Below are positions 49,521 to 59,754 of a DNA stretch of 64,000 bases, piece by piece. The position numbers were made by a program, and so were the translations under genes. This stretch comes from Pythium myriotylum (taxonomy: Eukaryota; Oomycota; Peronosporomycetes; Pythiales; Pythiaceae): contig JALJCQ010000022.1 of the NCBI GenBank assembly GCA_023091665.1, positions 310,001 to 374,000 of the forward strand, written 5' to 3'. The notes under the pieces were generated by a model, which did not search any database, was not told the origin of the DNA, and saw only the letters and a program-made list of their open reading frames with translations. Position 1 is the first letter of the stretch, and each line of letters begins with the position of its first letter.

Positions 49521-49803
49521 TACTCATATCAACCATGGCAACAATACTGAAAAAAGCAGCACAGTAGTGTAAATCTGACCCACCTCTCTCCGGTGTTCCA
49601 CCACTCTTCCTGCGGCCTCGCACTCCCAGATAACGCGGGCCTGGTAGCGGTTGCAGTTGAACGTCCGTCCACCAACGCCTTCGCTCTAGCGGAAGCGTCC
49701 CGTCGGGCTTCACCGACGACGGAGGAATCCGAGAATCTGGTCTCTTTGAGTCGCGCTCATGCCCTTGCTGCCACGGGGTCTCCCCATGCTTGCTGTTTCG
49801 CAA

Positions 49804-50221
49804 GTGAACTCCCGGTGTGTGGTTTTGAGTGTTTCGCGCCCACTTTTAGGCACCAAATTCGAAACCTTTCCTCCATTCAATCGGATATTTCACGGACCAC
49901 AAAAATCCAAATCACTGTCCTTCGGTGACACAAAGGAAGTAACTTTTGATCTACAAAGCCTGCAGAACTTCTGTTGAGTGTTTCTTCATCAAGAAAACGC
50001 AGGGCTATGGCTTGGCATCATTCGTACCGATTGACAGAAAAATCGCGTGTTAATCCATAAAAAGCGTGCATTCAAAAAGAACGAATGGCAAAGCGCCTGG
50101 GGTGATGATTTCTTGTCCAATTGATCTCGAGATAGTTCGTGCTTATTTTGGCCAATCCGGTGTATTCATGCGGCCAGGTTGATGTTCCCCCGACATCCAC
50201 CCGGAAGATCAGGAAGGCGTC
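49804..50221. other. upstream region of the M16 protease gene
   Basis: No gene seen. It contains a CCAAT-like GGCCAATCCGG at about 50150 and a pyrimidine-rich stretch before the ATG at 50222. It marks the change from transposon-rich sequence to ordinary gene space. Confidence 0.5.
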
Positions 50222-53221
50222 ATGGCAGCACCCCACGTGGCGCTCACGCGCGACGGCATCCACGTCTCGTCTTTGGACGAGCGCCAGTACAAGCACCTGA
50301 CGCTGCGCAATGGGCTGCAGGCGCTCGTGGTCTCGGACCCGGAGACCGAGAGCGCGTCCGCCGCGATGGACGTCCACGTCGGCTTCCACTGCGACCCCGA
50401 GGCCGTGCCGGGGCTCGCGCACTTCTGCGAGCACATGCTCTTCCTCGGCACGGACAAGTACCCGGACGAAAACTCGTACAGCGCCTTCCTCACGGCCCAC
50501 GGCGGCTCCTCGAACGCGTACACGGCCGCGCGCAACACCAATTACTACTTCGACGTGGCCGCGCCGCATCTGCGCGAGGCACTCGACCGCTTCGCGCAGT
50601 TCTTCATCGCCCCGCGCTTCACAGCGAGCGCGACAGACCGCGAGATGAACGCCGTCGATTCGGAGAACAAGAACTACTTGCAAGACGATTACTGGCGGAT
50701 CAACCAAGTCCATCGTAGTCTCGGCAACAAGAACCACCCCTACCACAAGTTCGGCGTCGGCAACTTGGACTCACTCAGCGTTCTCCCAAAGCAGCAGGGC
50801 ATCGACGTGCGCGAGGAGTTGCTGCGCTACTATGAGACCTACTACTCGGCGAACCTCATGAAACTCGTGGTTTATGGCAAAGAGGACGTGGAGACTCTGA
50901 GTGAGTGGGTCGAGAGCATTTTCTCGGATGTGAAACACAACGGACGTGACGGACCTCCAGTGTTTGCGCCAGAGCAGCCATTCACAGAAGACCAATTCCG
51001 TCGACGACTGGACGTCTTGCCTGTGAAAGACCTGCACATCATTGGTGTGACATGGCTGCTCCCACCGCTGCGTGGGAAGCGGTATACGCAACAGCAGACG
51101 TCTGTTATCTCCCATTTGATTGGTCACGAAGGTGAGGGCTCGCTGCTGTCCATGCTGAAGGCACGTAACTGGGTGAACACGATCAGTGCCGGCATTGAAG
51201 AGGAGCACGACGAGTTCTCTCTGTTTCTGATTAACTTCGAAGCTACCGAGGAAGGGATGAGTCACGTGAGCGAAATCGTTGAGGCCCTTTTCCAGTTGCT
51301 GCGCCTGCTCCGCGAGTCTTCGCCGCTCGATAAGTGGATCTTTCAAGAGATGCAGGACCTCGCAATAATGCATTTCTTGTTCCAGAGCAAGCAAGCTCCG
51401 ATTCAGTTCACGAGTAGCACGGCGACCAGTATGCAGACGTTTGCAAAGCGCGATATTCTATCTCAAGATATGCTATACTACCCGGAGGACACAGAGCAAA
51501 TTCGTGAGCTTCTGGATTTGATGACGCCACAGCGGATGAAATTGTTGGTTGTCTGCAAGTCAACCGAGTCGGTCGTTGAGAAGGAAGAGCGTTGGTACGG
51601 AACGAGGTATAGAGAGGTCTCTATTGACGATGACCTTCTACAGAGATGGGAAGCAGTAACGTTACACGACGAGATCGAATTACCCAGGCCCAACGAGTTC
51701 GTTGCATCCGACTTTTCGCTGATTGACAAGTCCAAAGCCATGCACGATAGCAAAGCGCCGAGGTGCATCCGTGACGACAAGTGGTGTCGTGTGTGGTACA
51801 AGCCCGACTTCCACTTCAAGAAACCGCGCATTCATGCCGCGCTAACATTCTATTCACCGTTTGTGAATGACACCCCGCTTTCTTATGTCCTATCAGATCT
51901 CGTCGTGGGTTGTGTGCAAGACGAGCTCACCGAGTATTCATATGATGCATCGCTTGCCGGTATGAACTACGATCTAGCAGTTCAAGGCAACTGCATTCAC
52001 TTGGGGGCTGTGGGCTTTAGCGCCAAACTCGAGGTCTTGATTCTTCGAATAGTCGAGACCGTTGCGTCGATTGCCGACACCTTGGAGTTTGATATGTTCG
52101 AGCGCGTTCATCAACAGGCGCGCAAGTCGTACGAGAACATGAAGTACGACGAGGCCTATCGGCTCGCGATGCATGACACAAGCGCCGTTATGCAAGAGGG
52201 ATCGTGGCCAACAGATGACCTCGTTGCTGCTATCACGCAAGTCGAAGGTAACCTTGAGTTGCTGCGCGCTCATGCCAAGAAGATGGTCTCTCAGATTTAT
52301 GTTGAGACGCTTATGTACGGAAACCTTTACGAAGAAGGTGCGCTCAAGATAGTCGAGGAAGTTCTCGCACATATCAAGGGGTCTCAACCCGTACTCCCGT
52401 CGCAGCACTTGAAGTGGCTGCCGCGCCAACTCCGTCTGCCCAGTGGTGTAGAGTGCGTGCTGCGGCGCAACCACCCGAATGGCGAGAATCTGAACTGTGC
52501 CATCGACTGTGTCTTCCAGATCGGTCCCGAGACAATGCGCGACCGTGTGGCACTTGCTGTGTTCTCTCAGATTGTGAACGAACCATTGTTCAACCAATTG
52601 CGTACGAAAGAGCAACTCGGATACACGGTTTTTTCGACGCCGTCGCGGCAAAGCGGCGTTCAGTGGTTTCGCGTGATCGTGCAGTCGAATGTCGCTTCGC
52701 CGGAGTATCTCGAACAGCGGTTGAGTGTATTCCTCGCGAGTATGCGCGACGTTATCGCCCACGAGCTCACTGACGATCAACTGCAGAAGCACATCCAAGC
52801 CATCGTAAAGGACTATTCAGAGAAGCCCAAAAGTCAGGAGGAGGAGGTCCAGGCTCTCAGCTACGAAATTGCGATCCGCGAGTATCAATTTGATCGACGC
52901 CAGTGTCTTGCTCAACTCGTTGCCACGCTCCACCGAAGTGACATCCTTGCATTCTTCGACATGTACATCGCTGACGATGCACCGCAGCGCAAGCGGTTGA
53001 GCATCCGAGTCTACGGGAAAGAGTTCCCAATCCCGTCACTCTTGACTAGTAACTCCACGTTCAGTTTTGAGTCGCAGACGGTGCTCGCTGCGGGTGCTGC
53101 GTTGGTTCCTTCAGATGCATTCAGCAACAGTCGTCGAGAGATTCCCATCTTAGACATTGCCGAGTTCAAGCAAAGCCAGTCGATGTATGGTCTTCCTTCG
53201 CAACAGGCTACCCGGCTTTGA
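50222..53221 (+). CDS. insulin-degrading-enzyme-like M16 metalloprotease
   Basis: Intact single-exon ORF of 999 residues, the usual length for insulysin-type M16A proteases. The inverted zinc motif HFCEH is at 67-71 (H67 and H71 ligands, E70 catalytic). The third ligand is probably E148 in AVDSENKNYLQ, 77 residues after H71 as in human IDE. The second half has the conserved FNQLRTKEQLGYTVFS (about 791-806), whose Arg and Tyr bind the substrate in IDE. There are four M16 domains, approximately at 25-165, 190-375, 380-665 and 675-870. No signal peptide is visible, so a cytosolic enzyme that degrades small peptides is likely. The C-terminus ATRL is only a weak peroxisomal-type signal. It faces the FKBP gene tail to tail, 180 bp apart. 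Confidence 0.95.
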   Translation: MAAPHVALTRDGIHVSSLDERQYKHLTLRNGLQALVVSDPETESASAAMDVHVGFHCDPEAVPGLAHFCEHMLFLGTDKYPDENSYSAFLTAHGGSSNAYTAARNTNYYFDVAAPHLREALDRFAQFFIAPRFTASATDREMNAVDSENKNYLQDDYWRINQVHRSLGNKNHPYHKFGVGNLDSLSVLPKQQGIDVREELLRYYETYYSANLMKLVVYGKEDVETLSEWVESIFSDVKHNGRDGPPVFAPEQPFTEDQFRRRLDVLPVKDLHIIGVTWLLPPLRGKRYTQQQTSVISHLIGHEGEGSLLSMLKARNWVNTISAGIEEEHDEFSLFLINFEATEEGMSHVSEIVEALFQLLRLLRESSPLDKWIFQEMQDLAIMHFLFQSKQAPIQFTSSTATSMQTFAKRDILSQDMLYYPEDTEQIRELLDLMTPQRMKLLVVCKSTESVVEKEERWYGTRYREVSIDDDLLQRWEAVTLHDEIELPRPNEFVASDFSLIDKSKAMHDSKAPRCIRDDKWCRVWYKPDFHFKKPRIHAALTFYSPFVNDTPLSYVLSDLVVGCVQDELTEYSYDASLAGMNYDLAVQGNCIHLGAVGFSAKLEVLILRIVETVASIADTLEFDMFERVHQQARKSYENMKYDEAYRLAMHDTSAVMQEGSWPTDDLVAAITQVEGNLELLRAHAKKMVSQIYVETLMYGNLYEEGALKIVEEVLAHIKGSQPVLPSQHLKWLPRQLRLPSGVECVLRRNHPNGENLNCAIDCVFQIGPETMRDRVALAVFSQIVNEPLFNQLRTKEQLGYTVFSTPSRQSGVQWFRVIVQSNVASPEYLEQRLSVFLASMRDVIAHELTDDQLQKHIQAIVKDYSEKPKSQEEEVQALSYEIAIREYQFDRRQCLAQLVATLHRSDILAFFDMYIADDAPQRKRLSIRVYGKEFPIPSLLTSNSTFSFESQTVLAAGAALVPSDAFSNSRREIPILDIAEFKQSQSMYGLPSQQATRL

Positions 53222-53400
53222 CGAATGCTTGAATAGATCTTCATCTCGCTTCTGAGGCACGCTTCCTCCACGCACGGGTGCGCTTTAGTGACTTTCAATG
53301 ATGTATTTCTCCTTGCGAGAATTTCTGGTCGTGGGTCAACTTATATTTGCGAAATTCTTGATGAACAACTCAAACTCCAAAGCAAATTGGCGTCGTATTA

Positions 53401-54607
53401 TTAAGGAGCGGGTGGGAGATAGTCGAGATCGTAATGCTTCTTGCCAATGAAGAAGTAGACAAGAATCGCGATGACACCTGTCACAACCGTACTGATCGTG
53501 GAAATATGCTTGCGAATGAAAAGCCGGGTGGGGCTAAGTTGCGTCTCGACCGCTGTACCCTGGCCCTGATCATTGTTCTTCGAAGGCGGCGCGAGCTTGG
53601 AGTAGAGCTGTTTCTCTTTGGCCTTATGAGCCTCCTTCTTTGTCTTGACCTGTGCGATCATGTCGCGAAACTTGGCATTCTTGGGCTCGAGGGCAATCGC
53701 GCGTTTGAGGAACGCGGTCGCATCGCTGAACTCGTTCTCATCTAGGGAGATTTGAGCCACACGATAGATGGCCTTGACGTTGTTGGGGTCGATTTGCAGC
53801 ACCTCGAGGCTCGACTGCTTGGCCTCTTTAAATTGCTTGAGCTTGTGCTGCACATTGGCGACATTGTTGCCGAGCGCGACCAGCAGCTCTTTGCACTGCT
53901 TGGCCTCCTCACTCTCGTTCTCGCCCTCCTTCTCTTCTTCCTCGCTGCGCTCCCACGATTCAAGAATCTTAAGCGCCTTCTTGTACATCTTGGCGGCTTG
54001 GTCGTAGTTCTCTTCTTTGTAAAACCGGTTGCCGCTCTCCTTCTTCTTGGTGGCCTCCACCAGCAGCTCCTTGGACGTCATCTCGGCGGTCAGCCGCTTG
54101 CCCACGCGCAGCAGCTCGATGAACAACTTGATCCCAGCGTTCGACGGCACGTGTGGCGGCAGTCCTTTCTCGCCGTACGCGAACCTGGGATCACAGCGCA
54201 CCTCCTGGGCCTCGCCCACCTTCATCATCTTGGCCGACAGTTCCAGTGCTGCATTCAATGCGACATGAGACCATGACGTCAACGCCGGCGGATGCTATCC
54301 ATCCCCAATGGCCACGTACCGGGCATGACTTCGCCGTCGCCGATGCGGAACTGCCGCACATGGTCCTCCACGACCAGCGCGTCGGTCTCGAGCACGCGCT
54401 CCGTGTAGCGCACAGTCACTTCCTCGCCGAACTCTACGAGCAGCCACCGCGATCCGTGAGCGTCATCGTCGCGTGCGCGCAAGAGCCACAGCGCCACGCA
54501 CCGGCCTGCGCGCCGTCGGTGCGCGTCACGAGGCGGCGGAAGATGCCGCCGCTGCCCAGAATGTCCTCGAAGTGCTCGCGCTCGTGCTCGGGGATCGCCA
54601 CGACCAT
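53401..54607 (-). CDS. membrane-anchored FKBP/TPR peptidyl-prolyl isomerase, FKBP8-like
   Basis: Three exons: 54607-54502, 54433-54320 and 54248-53401. The introns are 68 bp (54434-54501, GTGCGT..CGTAG) and 71 bp (54249-54319, GTACGT..TGCAG). The exons sum to 1068 nt, a 355-residue protein in one frame, which supports the model. The FKBP domain covers about residues 20-140 (AEFGEEVTVRYTERVLE, GDGEVMPALELSAKMMKVGE, DPRFAYGEKGLPPHVPSNAG). Three TPR-like units follow (KKKESGNRFYKEENYDQAAKMYKKAL; LGNNVANVQHKLKQFKEAKQ; VKAIYRVAQISLDENEFSDATAFLKRAI), then a C-terminal membrane segment (ISTVVTGVIAILVYFF) and a short tail. This is the layout of FKBP38/FKBP8, anchored in the mitochondrial or ER membrane. 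The start at 54607 is the first ATG in frame (ACCATGG). Confidence 0.88.
54249..54319 (-). other. intron 2 of the FKBP gene
   Basis: 71 bp, GTACGTGG donor, GAATGCAG acceptor. Splicing joins GDGEVMP to ALELSAKMMKVGE. Confidence 0.75.
54434..54501 (-). other. intron 1 of the FKBP gene
   Basis: 68 bp, GTGCGTGG donor, CTCGTAG acceptor. Splicing gives GAQAEFGEEVTVRYT. Confidence 0.75.
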
Positions 54608-54914
54608 GGTGCCGGATTACGCGCAGGTCCAGATCTGGCGAGGGAGGCTGGGACACTGCGGACCGATTTGCAGTTCCCCACTGGAGAGGTCGAGAATTCA
54701 CGAAACTACACATGGCTACATATCTTCCCAAGGCACCAGCGGGCAGTCAGTGATGCCCAAGCCGACGGATGCGTTTCCTCATTGATCTGGGGTTCTTGGG
54801 CGACATTGTGGACGAGGAAGCTCTCCTGACTCTATGAAATACTAGCATCTGTATTTATATCCTATTCGTTCTTTTCGTATCCTGTTGCGGCTCGTAGCCG
54901 TTCACAACTGGCAT

Positions 54915-57900
54915 CTACTGCGTGGACAGGATGTGGTCCAGCACACCGCCCTCGCTCGCCAGCTCATAAAACACACCACGTTCCTTCTTCACCAAGTTCA
55001 ACAGAGAGTCAAACTCCACCACGCGACCGTCGCTCAACACCATGATGCGGTCCGAATCAAGCACCGTCGCCAGACGATGCGCGATCGTCAGCACCGTCGC
55101 CTCCTGGAAGTCCCGATTGATCATGTGCTGCAGCTTCTTCTCCGTCGCGTGGTCGATCGACGCCGTCGCCTCGTCCATCACCACGATCCGAGACTTGGTC
55201 AGCATGGCTCGTGCCATACACAGCATCTGCCGCTCGCCCACACTGAAGTTCTCGCCGTTCTCGCTCAGCTCGTACGACAGCTGACCTTCCAGCGCCGCGA
55301 TCTGCTCTTTCATCTCCACCTTCTCGAACGCCTCCCAGATGTCCGAGTCGCTGTACTCGTCGAACGGATCCATGTACGACCGCAACGGACCCTTGAAGAG
55401 CACAGGCGCCTGCGGGATGATCGACAGGTGCGACCGCAGCGACTGCAGCGGCATCGACGCGATGTCTACGCCGTCGATCAGGATGCGCCCGCTGTTCAGC
55501 TCGTTGATACGGAACAGCGCCATGGTCAACGACGACTTGCCCGCTCCCGTGCGTCCGACGATGCCGATCTTCTCGTTGTTCTTGATGGAGAAGGAGAGTC
55601 CCTTGAGAACGGCAGGTGCGCCTTCCTTGTAGGAGAAGACGACGTTGTCGAACTGGATGGTTCCTTGTTGTGGCCATTGAGGGGAGGGCTGGATCTGAAG
55701 CACCTTGCTGTCGCCTTCGGCTGGGATCGCTGTGTATTCGAGGATTCGCTCCGGCGAAACCATCGAGATCTCCACCCAGGACCAAACACGCACTAAGCCA
55801 GCTAGCCCACCATCTACGCTGAGTGCGTACGTGAAAGCGAGACCAACGATGCCAGGGGTGAGGTACGAGTGCAGATAGACGAGAGCTGAGACCACGAGGA
55901 TCACGACACCGCACCCAATGAGCTGCATGCGAACCTGGAACCACTGGCTCGTGACAGTCTCAGCGAACCACACCTTGTTGCTTACGTCGTTGCGCTTGAA
56001 GTTCTCGGCGATTGCTCGGTCAACATAATCGGGGCCAAAAGCTCGGATCAGCGCGACCCCCTCTTCAGATCCAGTGACGTGACTGAGAACTGGGGAGGCA
56101 GAAACCTTCCACAGACGAGAAATCTCGCGCGAGGGAGCCAAGTAAAAGTTGGCGATCTTGACGTAGATGTACACGAGAGGAATCACGAGAACACCAAGGA
56201 AGTTGACAGTGTAGATGGCAGTGGCGAGCTGACACATCGTGAAGAAAAGAGTCGCGAGGAAGCCTCCGAAAGCGAACGGGAGCATAAAGTCGACGGAAGA
56301 CATGTCATCACCGTAACGGTTGATGATACGACCGATTGGGTTAGCATCGAAAAATCGCAGCGGGGCGTTAAGAAGCGAGCGAGTCATGGTGTTGAACAAG
56401 TGCTTGGACGCCTTGAGACCCACAAATGAGACCGTTGTCGAGCGAACCAGAACCATGAAGGCACTGCCGAGACCAAGGAGGACATAGATCTTCAGGTTGT
56501 ACTCAGTCTTCTCCTCGTCGTAAGCGTTCAGTTTCTGGCCCGTCCAGTTGCTCAGCCAGAAGTCACTAGCGATCTGGAAAACCTGCCACAGCGTTTGCAC
56601 TACAAAGAGGAAGACGCAGATGTGCACGCCGCCAAGAGCGTTGAAGTACTTCAGGAACACTTCCTTCGACACGCGGCCTTCCTCACGCTCTTCATCATCC
56701 ACCAAACGACCAGCATCGCCATCAACTGCTGCCTGATCCTTCTCCGCCGCCTCCTTCAGCTTACGAGGTGACTGACGCGTCACATAGGCAACACGACGCT
56801 TCACAGGATCAACACGACCACCCTTCACCTCTCCATCCACGACCTCCAACTTGTAGTTCGCCGCCTCCGACGAGATGATCTCCGGCGCGTGCGTCACCAA
56901 CACCACCGTCTTCTTCTCCAACAGCGTACACAAACACTTGCTGAAGATCTCGCTTTGCACCACTGCATCCACCGCCGCCAACGGAGAGTCCAAGATCAAC
57001 ACGTCTGCATCCGCATAGCACGCTCGCGCCAGACACAGTCGAGCCTTCTGACCTCCCGACAGGTTCACGCCCTTCTGACCGATCTCCGTCGAGTCGCCCG
57101 CTGGGAACTGCTCCAGGTCCGGCACCAACCCGCACGCGTCCACAACCTCCTCGTACAGCTTCTCGTCATACGCCTTGCCAAACAAGATGTTCTCGCGGAT
57201 CGTCATGTTCTGGATCCACGCCTGCTGCGAGTAGTACGCGACGCGGCCACGCACGAACACCGAGCCAGACAGCTTGTCCATCTCGCCGAGAAGCGCCGAG
57301 CACAGCGACGACTTGCCGGCGCCGACCGATCCGTGGACCACGACGAGGTCACCTTTTTTGACGGTGATGTTGACGTTCTTGAGGAGCGCGGTGTCTTTGG
57401 TCCATCCGAAGGATCCGTCCTGTACGCTGATGACGACGTCGGCTGGGTATGCCGATCCGTCACGGGTGACGTTGGTCGCATCATACTCACCGATGCTGAG
57501 GAAGTCTTGCATACGGCCGAGGGAGACCTTGGCCTGGATACACTGGGAGATTACATTGGGAAGATCACGCAGCGGGTCTCGAAGTGCGTTAAACAGCGCC
57601 ATGGCCGTGAAGACCTTGGCGGCTGTGAGCTGCTGACCCATCACGATCGAGTATACACCAAACGAGGTCATCGACACAAAGAGCGGCGAGGCCCAGAGCA
57701 CGAAGATGCTTAACGCACCAAGATACATGTATCGCGCTGTGGCCGAAAGCTCGTGCGCGCGCAACTTGGCGATCTTGTCGCCAAACTTGGACTCCCATGC
57801 GTTGAGCTTGACGATCTGGATCGAGCCGAAGACTTCTTTGATCGACTTCATCCGCACATCCTTGCGTTCCATGATGTCCTCAAAGGCCTTACCGGAGAAC

Positions 57901-58673
57901 TTGGCAATCAGGAAGCTAGCAAACATCGACAGGCCAATGACGCCGAGACCAGCGAACGCAGCAAGACCAATTACGTCGTAGAGCATGTACACAACTACCG
58001 CAATCTGTAGTGGCAACACCCAGAGGTTGTTGACCTGGAATGCGGCCCAGAGCACGTTCGAAACGTCGGACGAGAAGAGGTTGGCGATGTCGATCGACTT
58101 GGGGTCGTTCTTGCTCTGGATCGAGCGGCGCATTGCCTTCTCGAACAGCAACGACTTCATCGAAACAGTCAGCCGCAGCGCCACGAGTTCGAGGTAGAAG
58201 CTCATATGGGCGGAGACAAACGCGTTGGCGATCTTGGATGCGAAGAAAGCCGCCAACCAGATCCCGAGGTCCCACACCGCAACCTGCGGCGCCGTGAACG
58301 CGTCGATGACGTGGTGCAGCACGGCTGGTGCGAAGACGCCGCAGCCCATGGAGAAGAGCATCGCCACGCCGCAGAGCACGAACGAGCCGCCGTACGTGAC
58401 GAACATGGCCTTGAAGACCGAGCGTCCGCAGCGCTCGAACTGGAGGCGGTACGCGGCGTACGCGGCGTCTGTCTTGTTGTCGCCCTCGAGGTCCCAGAGG
58501 TCGTCGTTGTCGAGCTGGCGTTTGTTGCCTTCGGCCATCATGGCGTCCGCGTAGCCGAAGACGAGTCGAGAGAAGAAGGAGGCGCGCGAGAGCACCGGGA
58601 CGGCCTCTGGCTGCTCCTGGAGCGTGCCGTAGCCCTGCTTGCGCGGCGACTTGGGCGGCAGCAGCGTCGTCAT
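54915..58673 (-). CDS. ABCC-type (MRP-like) ABC transporter A
   Basis: Single-exon, 1252 residues, TMD1-NBD1-TMD2-NBD2 without the extra N-terminal TMD0, so a short ABCC. TMD1 is about residues 90-400. NBD1 has Walker A HGSVGAGKSS (about 447), LSGGQKARLCLARA (about 541) and LILDSPLAAVDA, where Ser follows the Walker B Asp. A charged linker (KLKEAAEKDQ..DDEEREEGRVS) precedes TMD2 (about 700-970). NBD2 has GRTGAGKSSL (about 1044), FSVGERQMLCMARAML (about 1143) and VVMDEATASID with the catalytic Glu. Such asymmetric sites are typical of ABCC exporters of organic anions and glutathione conjugates. The start at 58673 is the first ATG. It has a same-length paralogue upstream on the same strand. Confidence 0.95.
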   Translation of the reverse strand: MTTLLPPKSPRKQGYGTLQEQPEAVPVLSRASFFSRLVFGYADAMMAEGNKRQLDNDDLWDLEGDNKTDAAYAAYRLQFERCGRSVFKAMFVTYGGSFVLCGVAMLFSMGCGVFAPAVLHHVIDAFTAPQVAVWDLGIWLAAFFASKIANAFVSAHMSFYLELVALRLTVSMKSLLFEKAMRRSIQSKNDPKSIDIANLFSSDVSNVLWAAFQVNNLWVLPLQIAVVVYMLYDVIGLAAFAGLGVIGLSMFASFLIAKFSGKAFEDIMERKDVRMKSIKEVFGSIQIVKLNAWESKFGDKIAKLRAHELSATARYMYLGALSIFVLWASPLFVSMTSFGVYSIVMGQQLTAAKVFTAMALFNALRDPLRDLPNVISQCIQAKVSLGRMQDFLSIGEYDATNVTRDGSAYPADVVISVQDGSFGWTKDTALLKNVNITVKKGDLVVVHGSVGAGKSSLCSALLGEMDKLSGSVFVRGRVAYYSQQAWIQNMTIRENILFGKAYDEKLYEEVVDACGLVPDLEQFPAGDSTEIGQKGVNLSGGQKARLCLARACYADADVLILDSPLAAVDAVVQSEIFSKCLCTLLEKKTVVLVTHAPEIISSEAANYKLEVVDGEVKGGRVDPVKRRVAYVTRQSPRKLKEAAEKDQAAVDGDAGRLVDDEEREEGRVSKEVFLKYFNALGGVHICVFLFVVQTLWQVFQIASDFWLSNWTGQKLNAYDEEKTEYNLKIYVLLGLGSAFMVLVRSTTVSFVGLKASKHLFNTMTRSLLNAPLRFFDANPIGRIINRYGDDMSSVDFMLPFAFGGFLATLFFTMCQLATAIYTVNFLGVLVIPLVYIYVKIANFYLAPSREISRLWKVSASPVLSHVTGSEEGVALIRAFGPDYVDRAIAENFKRNDVSNKVWFAETVTSQWFQVRMQLIGCGVVILVVSALVYLHSYLTPGIVGLAFTYALSVDGGLAGLVRVWSWVEISMVSPERILEYTAIPAEGDSKVLQIQPSPQWPQQGTIQFDNVVFSYKEGAPAVLKGLSFSIKNNEKIGIVGRTGAGKSSLTMALFRINELNSGRILIDGVDIASMPLQSLRSHLSIIPQAPVLFKGPLRSYMDPFDEYSDSDIWEAFEKVEMKEQIAALEGQLSYELSENGENFSVGERQMLCMARAMLTKSRIVVMDEATASIDHATEKKLQHMINRDFQEATVLTIAHRLATVLDSDRIMVLSDGRVVEFDSLLNLVKKERGVFYELASEGGVLDHILSTQ

Positions 58674-59754
58674 GGGGGCTCACGGAGACGCCAACGTTGG
58701 CGTGCGAGTGTGCGGAGCAAGGCAAATGCGCGAGTGGCACGCAGCGAGTGCGCACGAATGGCCAGCGCTCGCGCAGAATTCGAAGCGTGCTGAGTTGTCC
58801 ACGCGCTCACCAACGACCAGTTCAGATTCGCCCATCGCCTCGTTTATTCTCTGACGGGTCTCGGCCAGTGGCGGGTGGGTTGCTGGCTCCAAACCCGTGT
58901 TTTTATCGATGGTTTGTATCTAAACGGGTCTTGACGGCGTTCTGTTCTGGCCCGTGGGAGAGGGTCTCCCACTGTGATGTGCAATCTGCAACGCAATCAT
59001 TCCACTTCCAGTAATATGCATTTCCACAGGCGATCGGTCAATAGTAGCGCTGTGAAGCCAACGCCCGGTGCCCCTATCAGATCAATTCAAAGAGGTTTGT
59101 GACTCACACGAACACCTTCATTCGTGGCGTCTATCTCGTTGGCCTGGGGCTCTCCACAGCGCCAGTTCCCGGACGCTTCCTTCTAGAAAGCTCTCCACGC
59201 TGGTGGTGTTTGGATCCGTCGTCGTTTCGTCCAGGACGCACACTCGTGGACGTGAGTGAAGAGGGATGGAATCCATCATGAACATACGCTACTCCTATTA
59301 GCTGCCTGTCTGGAATGGAACGCCAATCCACGTGTCGGAGTGTCGGCAGAGTGCGTGTCCGATTGCTGCTGATTGCGCGGAGAGCTCCTTGCTGTCTTTC
59401 CTTAGGCGCGTCTCCCATCAACCAGCCGAGGGTGAGGAGGAGGAGTCTGGCCTTGCTCAAGCATGAAAGACGAATGTGGTGTGGCAGTGAGTGTTGGTCT
59501 CATGATCTGCGCACTTTTCGGAATGGAGGAATGATTGCGCAAGAGTTGCTGCAGAGTTCACACCGCGGTGTGTCCACCTGGACAGTTCAACCAGTCACAC
59601 AGTCACAGTCACGCTCGTTATGAAGAGAATTGTGCTCCAGCGAATCTTGGTCTCCTTGGCGAGTACATGTGCGCTCCACAAACAAGGCGATGTTGAGATC
59701 AGCGCAAAAAGAGTAGAGGGCCATTCGTTTCTCTCATTACAAATCCTAAATAAC
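58674..59754. other. intergenic region between the two ABCC genes
   Basis: No gene seen. The left end is the promoter of transporter A; the right end is the 3' flank of transporter B. There are short open frames only. Confidence 0.6.
58722..58737 (-). promoter_or_regulatory. candidate initiator of transporter A
   Basis: On the minus strand CCACTCGCGCATTTGC, about 50-65 nt before the ATG, resembles the oomycete initiator (CAYTYY..CAWTTYY, recalled consensus). Confidence 0.4.

Noticed and set aside
50072..50746. 224-codon minus-strand frame over the start of the protease gene
   Set aside because: Val/Arg-rich antisense shadow of the M16 protease, with no motif.
54885..55796. 303-codon plus-strand frame rich in His, Arg and Leu; similar frames at 56889-57713 and 59620-60573
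   Set aside because: They lie antisense to the nucleotide-binding domains of the ABCC genes and recur only because those domains are duplicated. The composition is that of a mirror frame of GC-rich coding DNA.
57916..58755. 279-codon minus-strand frame overlapping the start of transporter A
   Set aside because: Out-of-frame copy of the ABCC coding sequence, Arg/Leu-rich.
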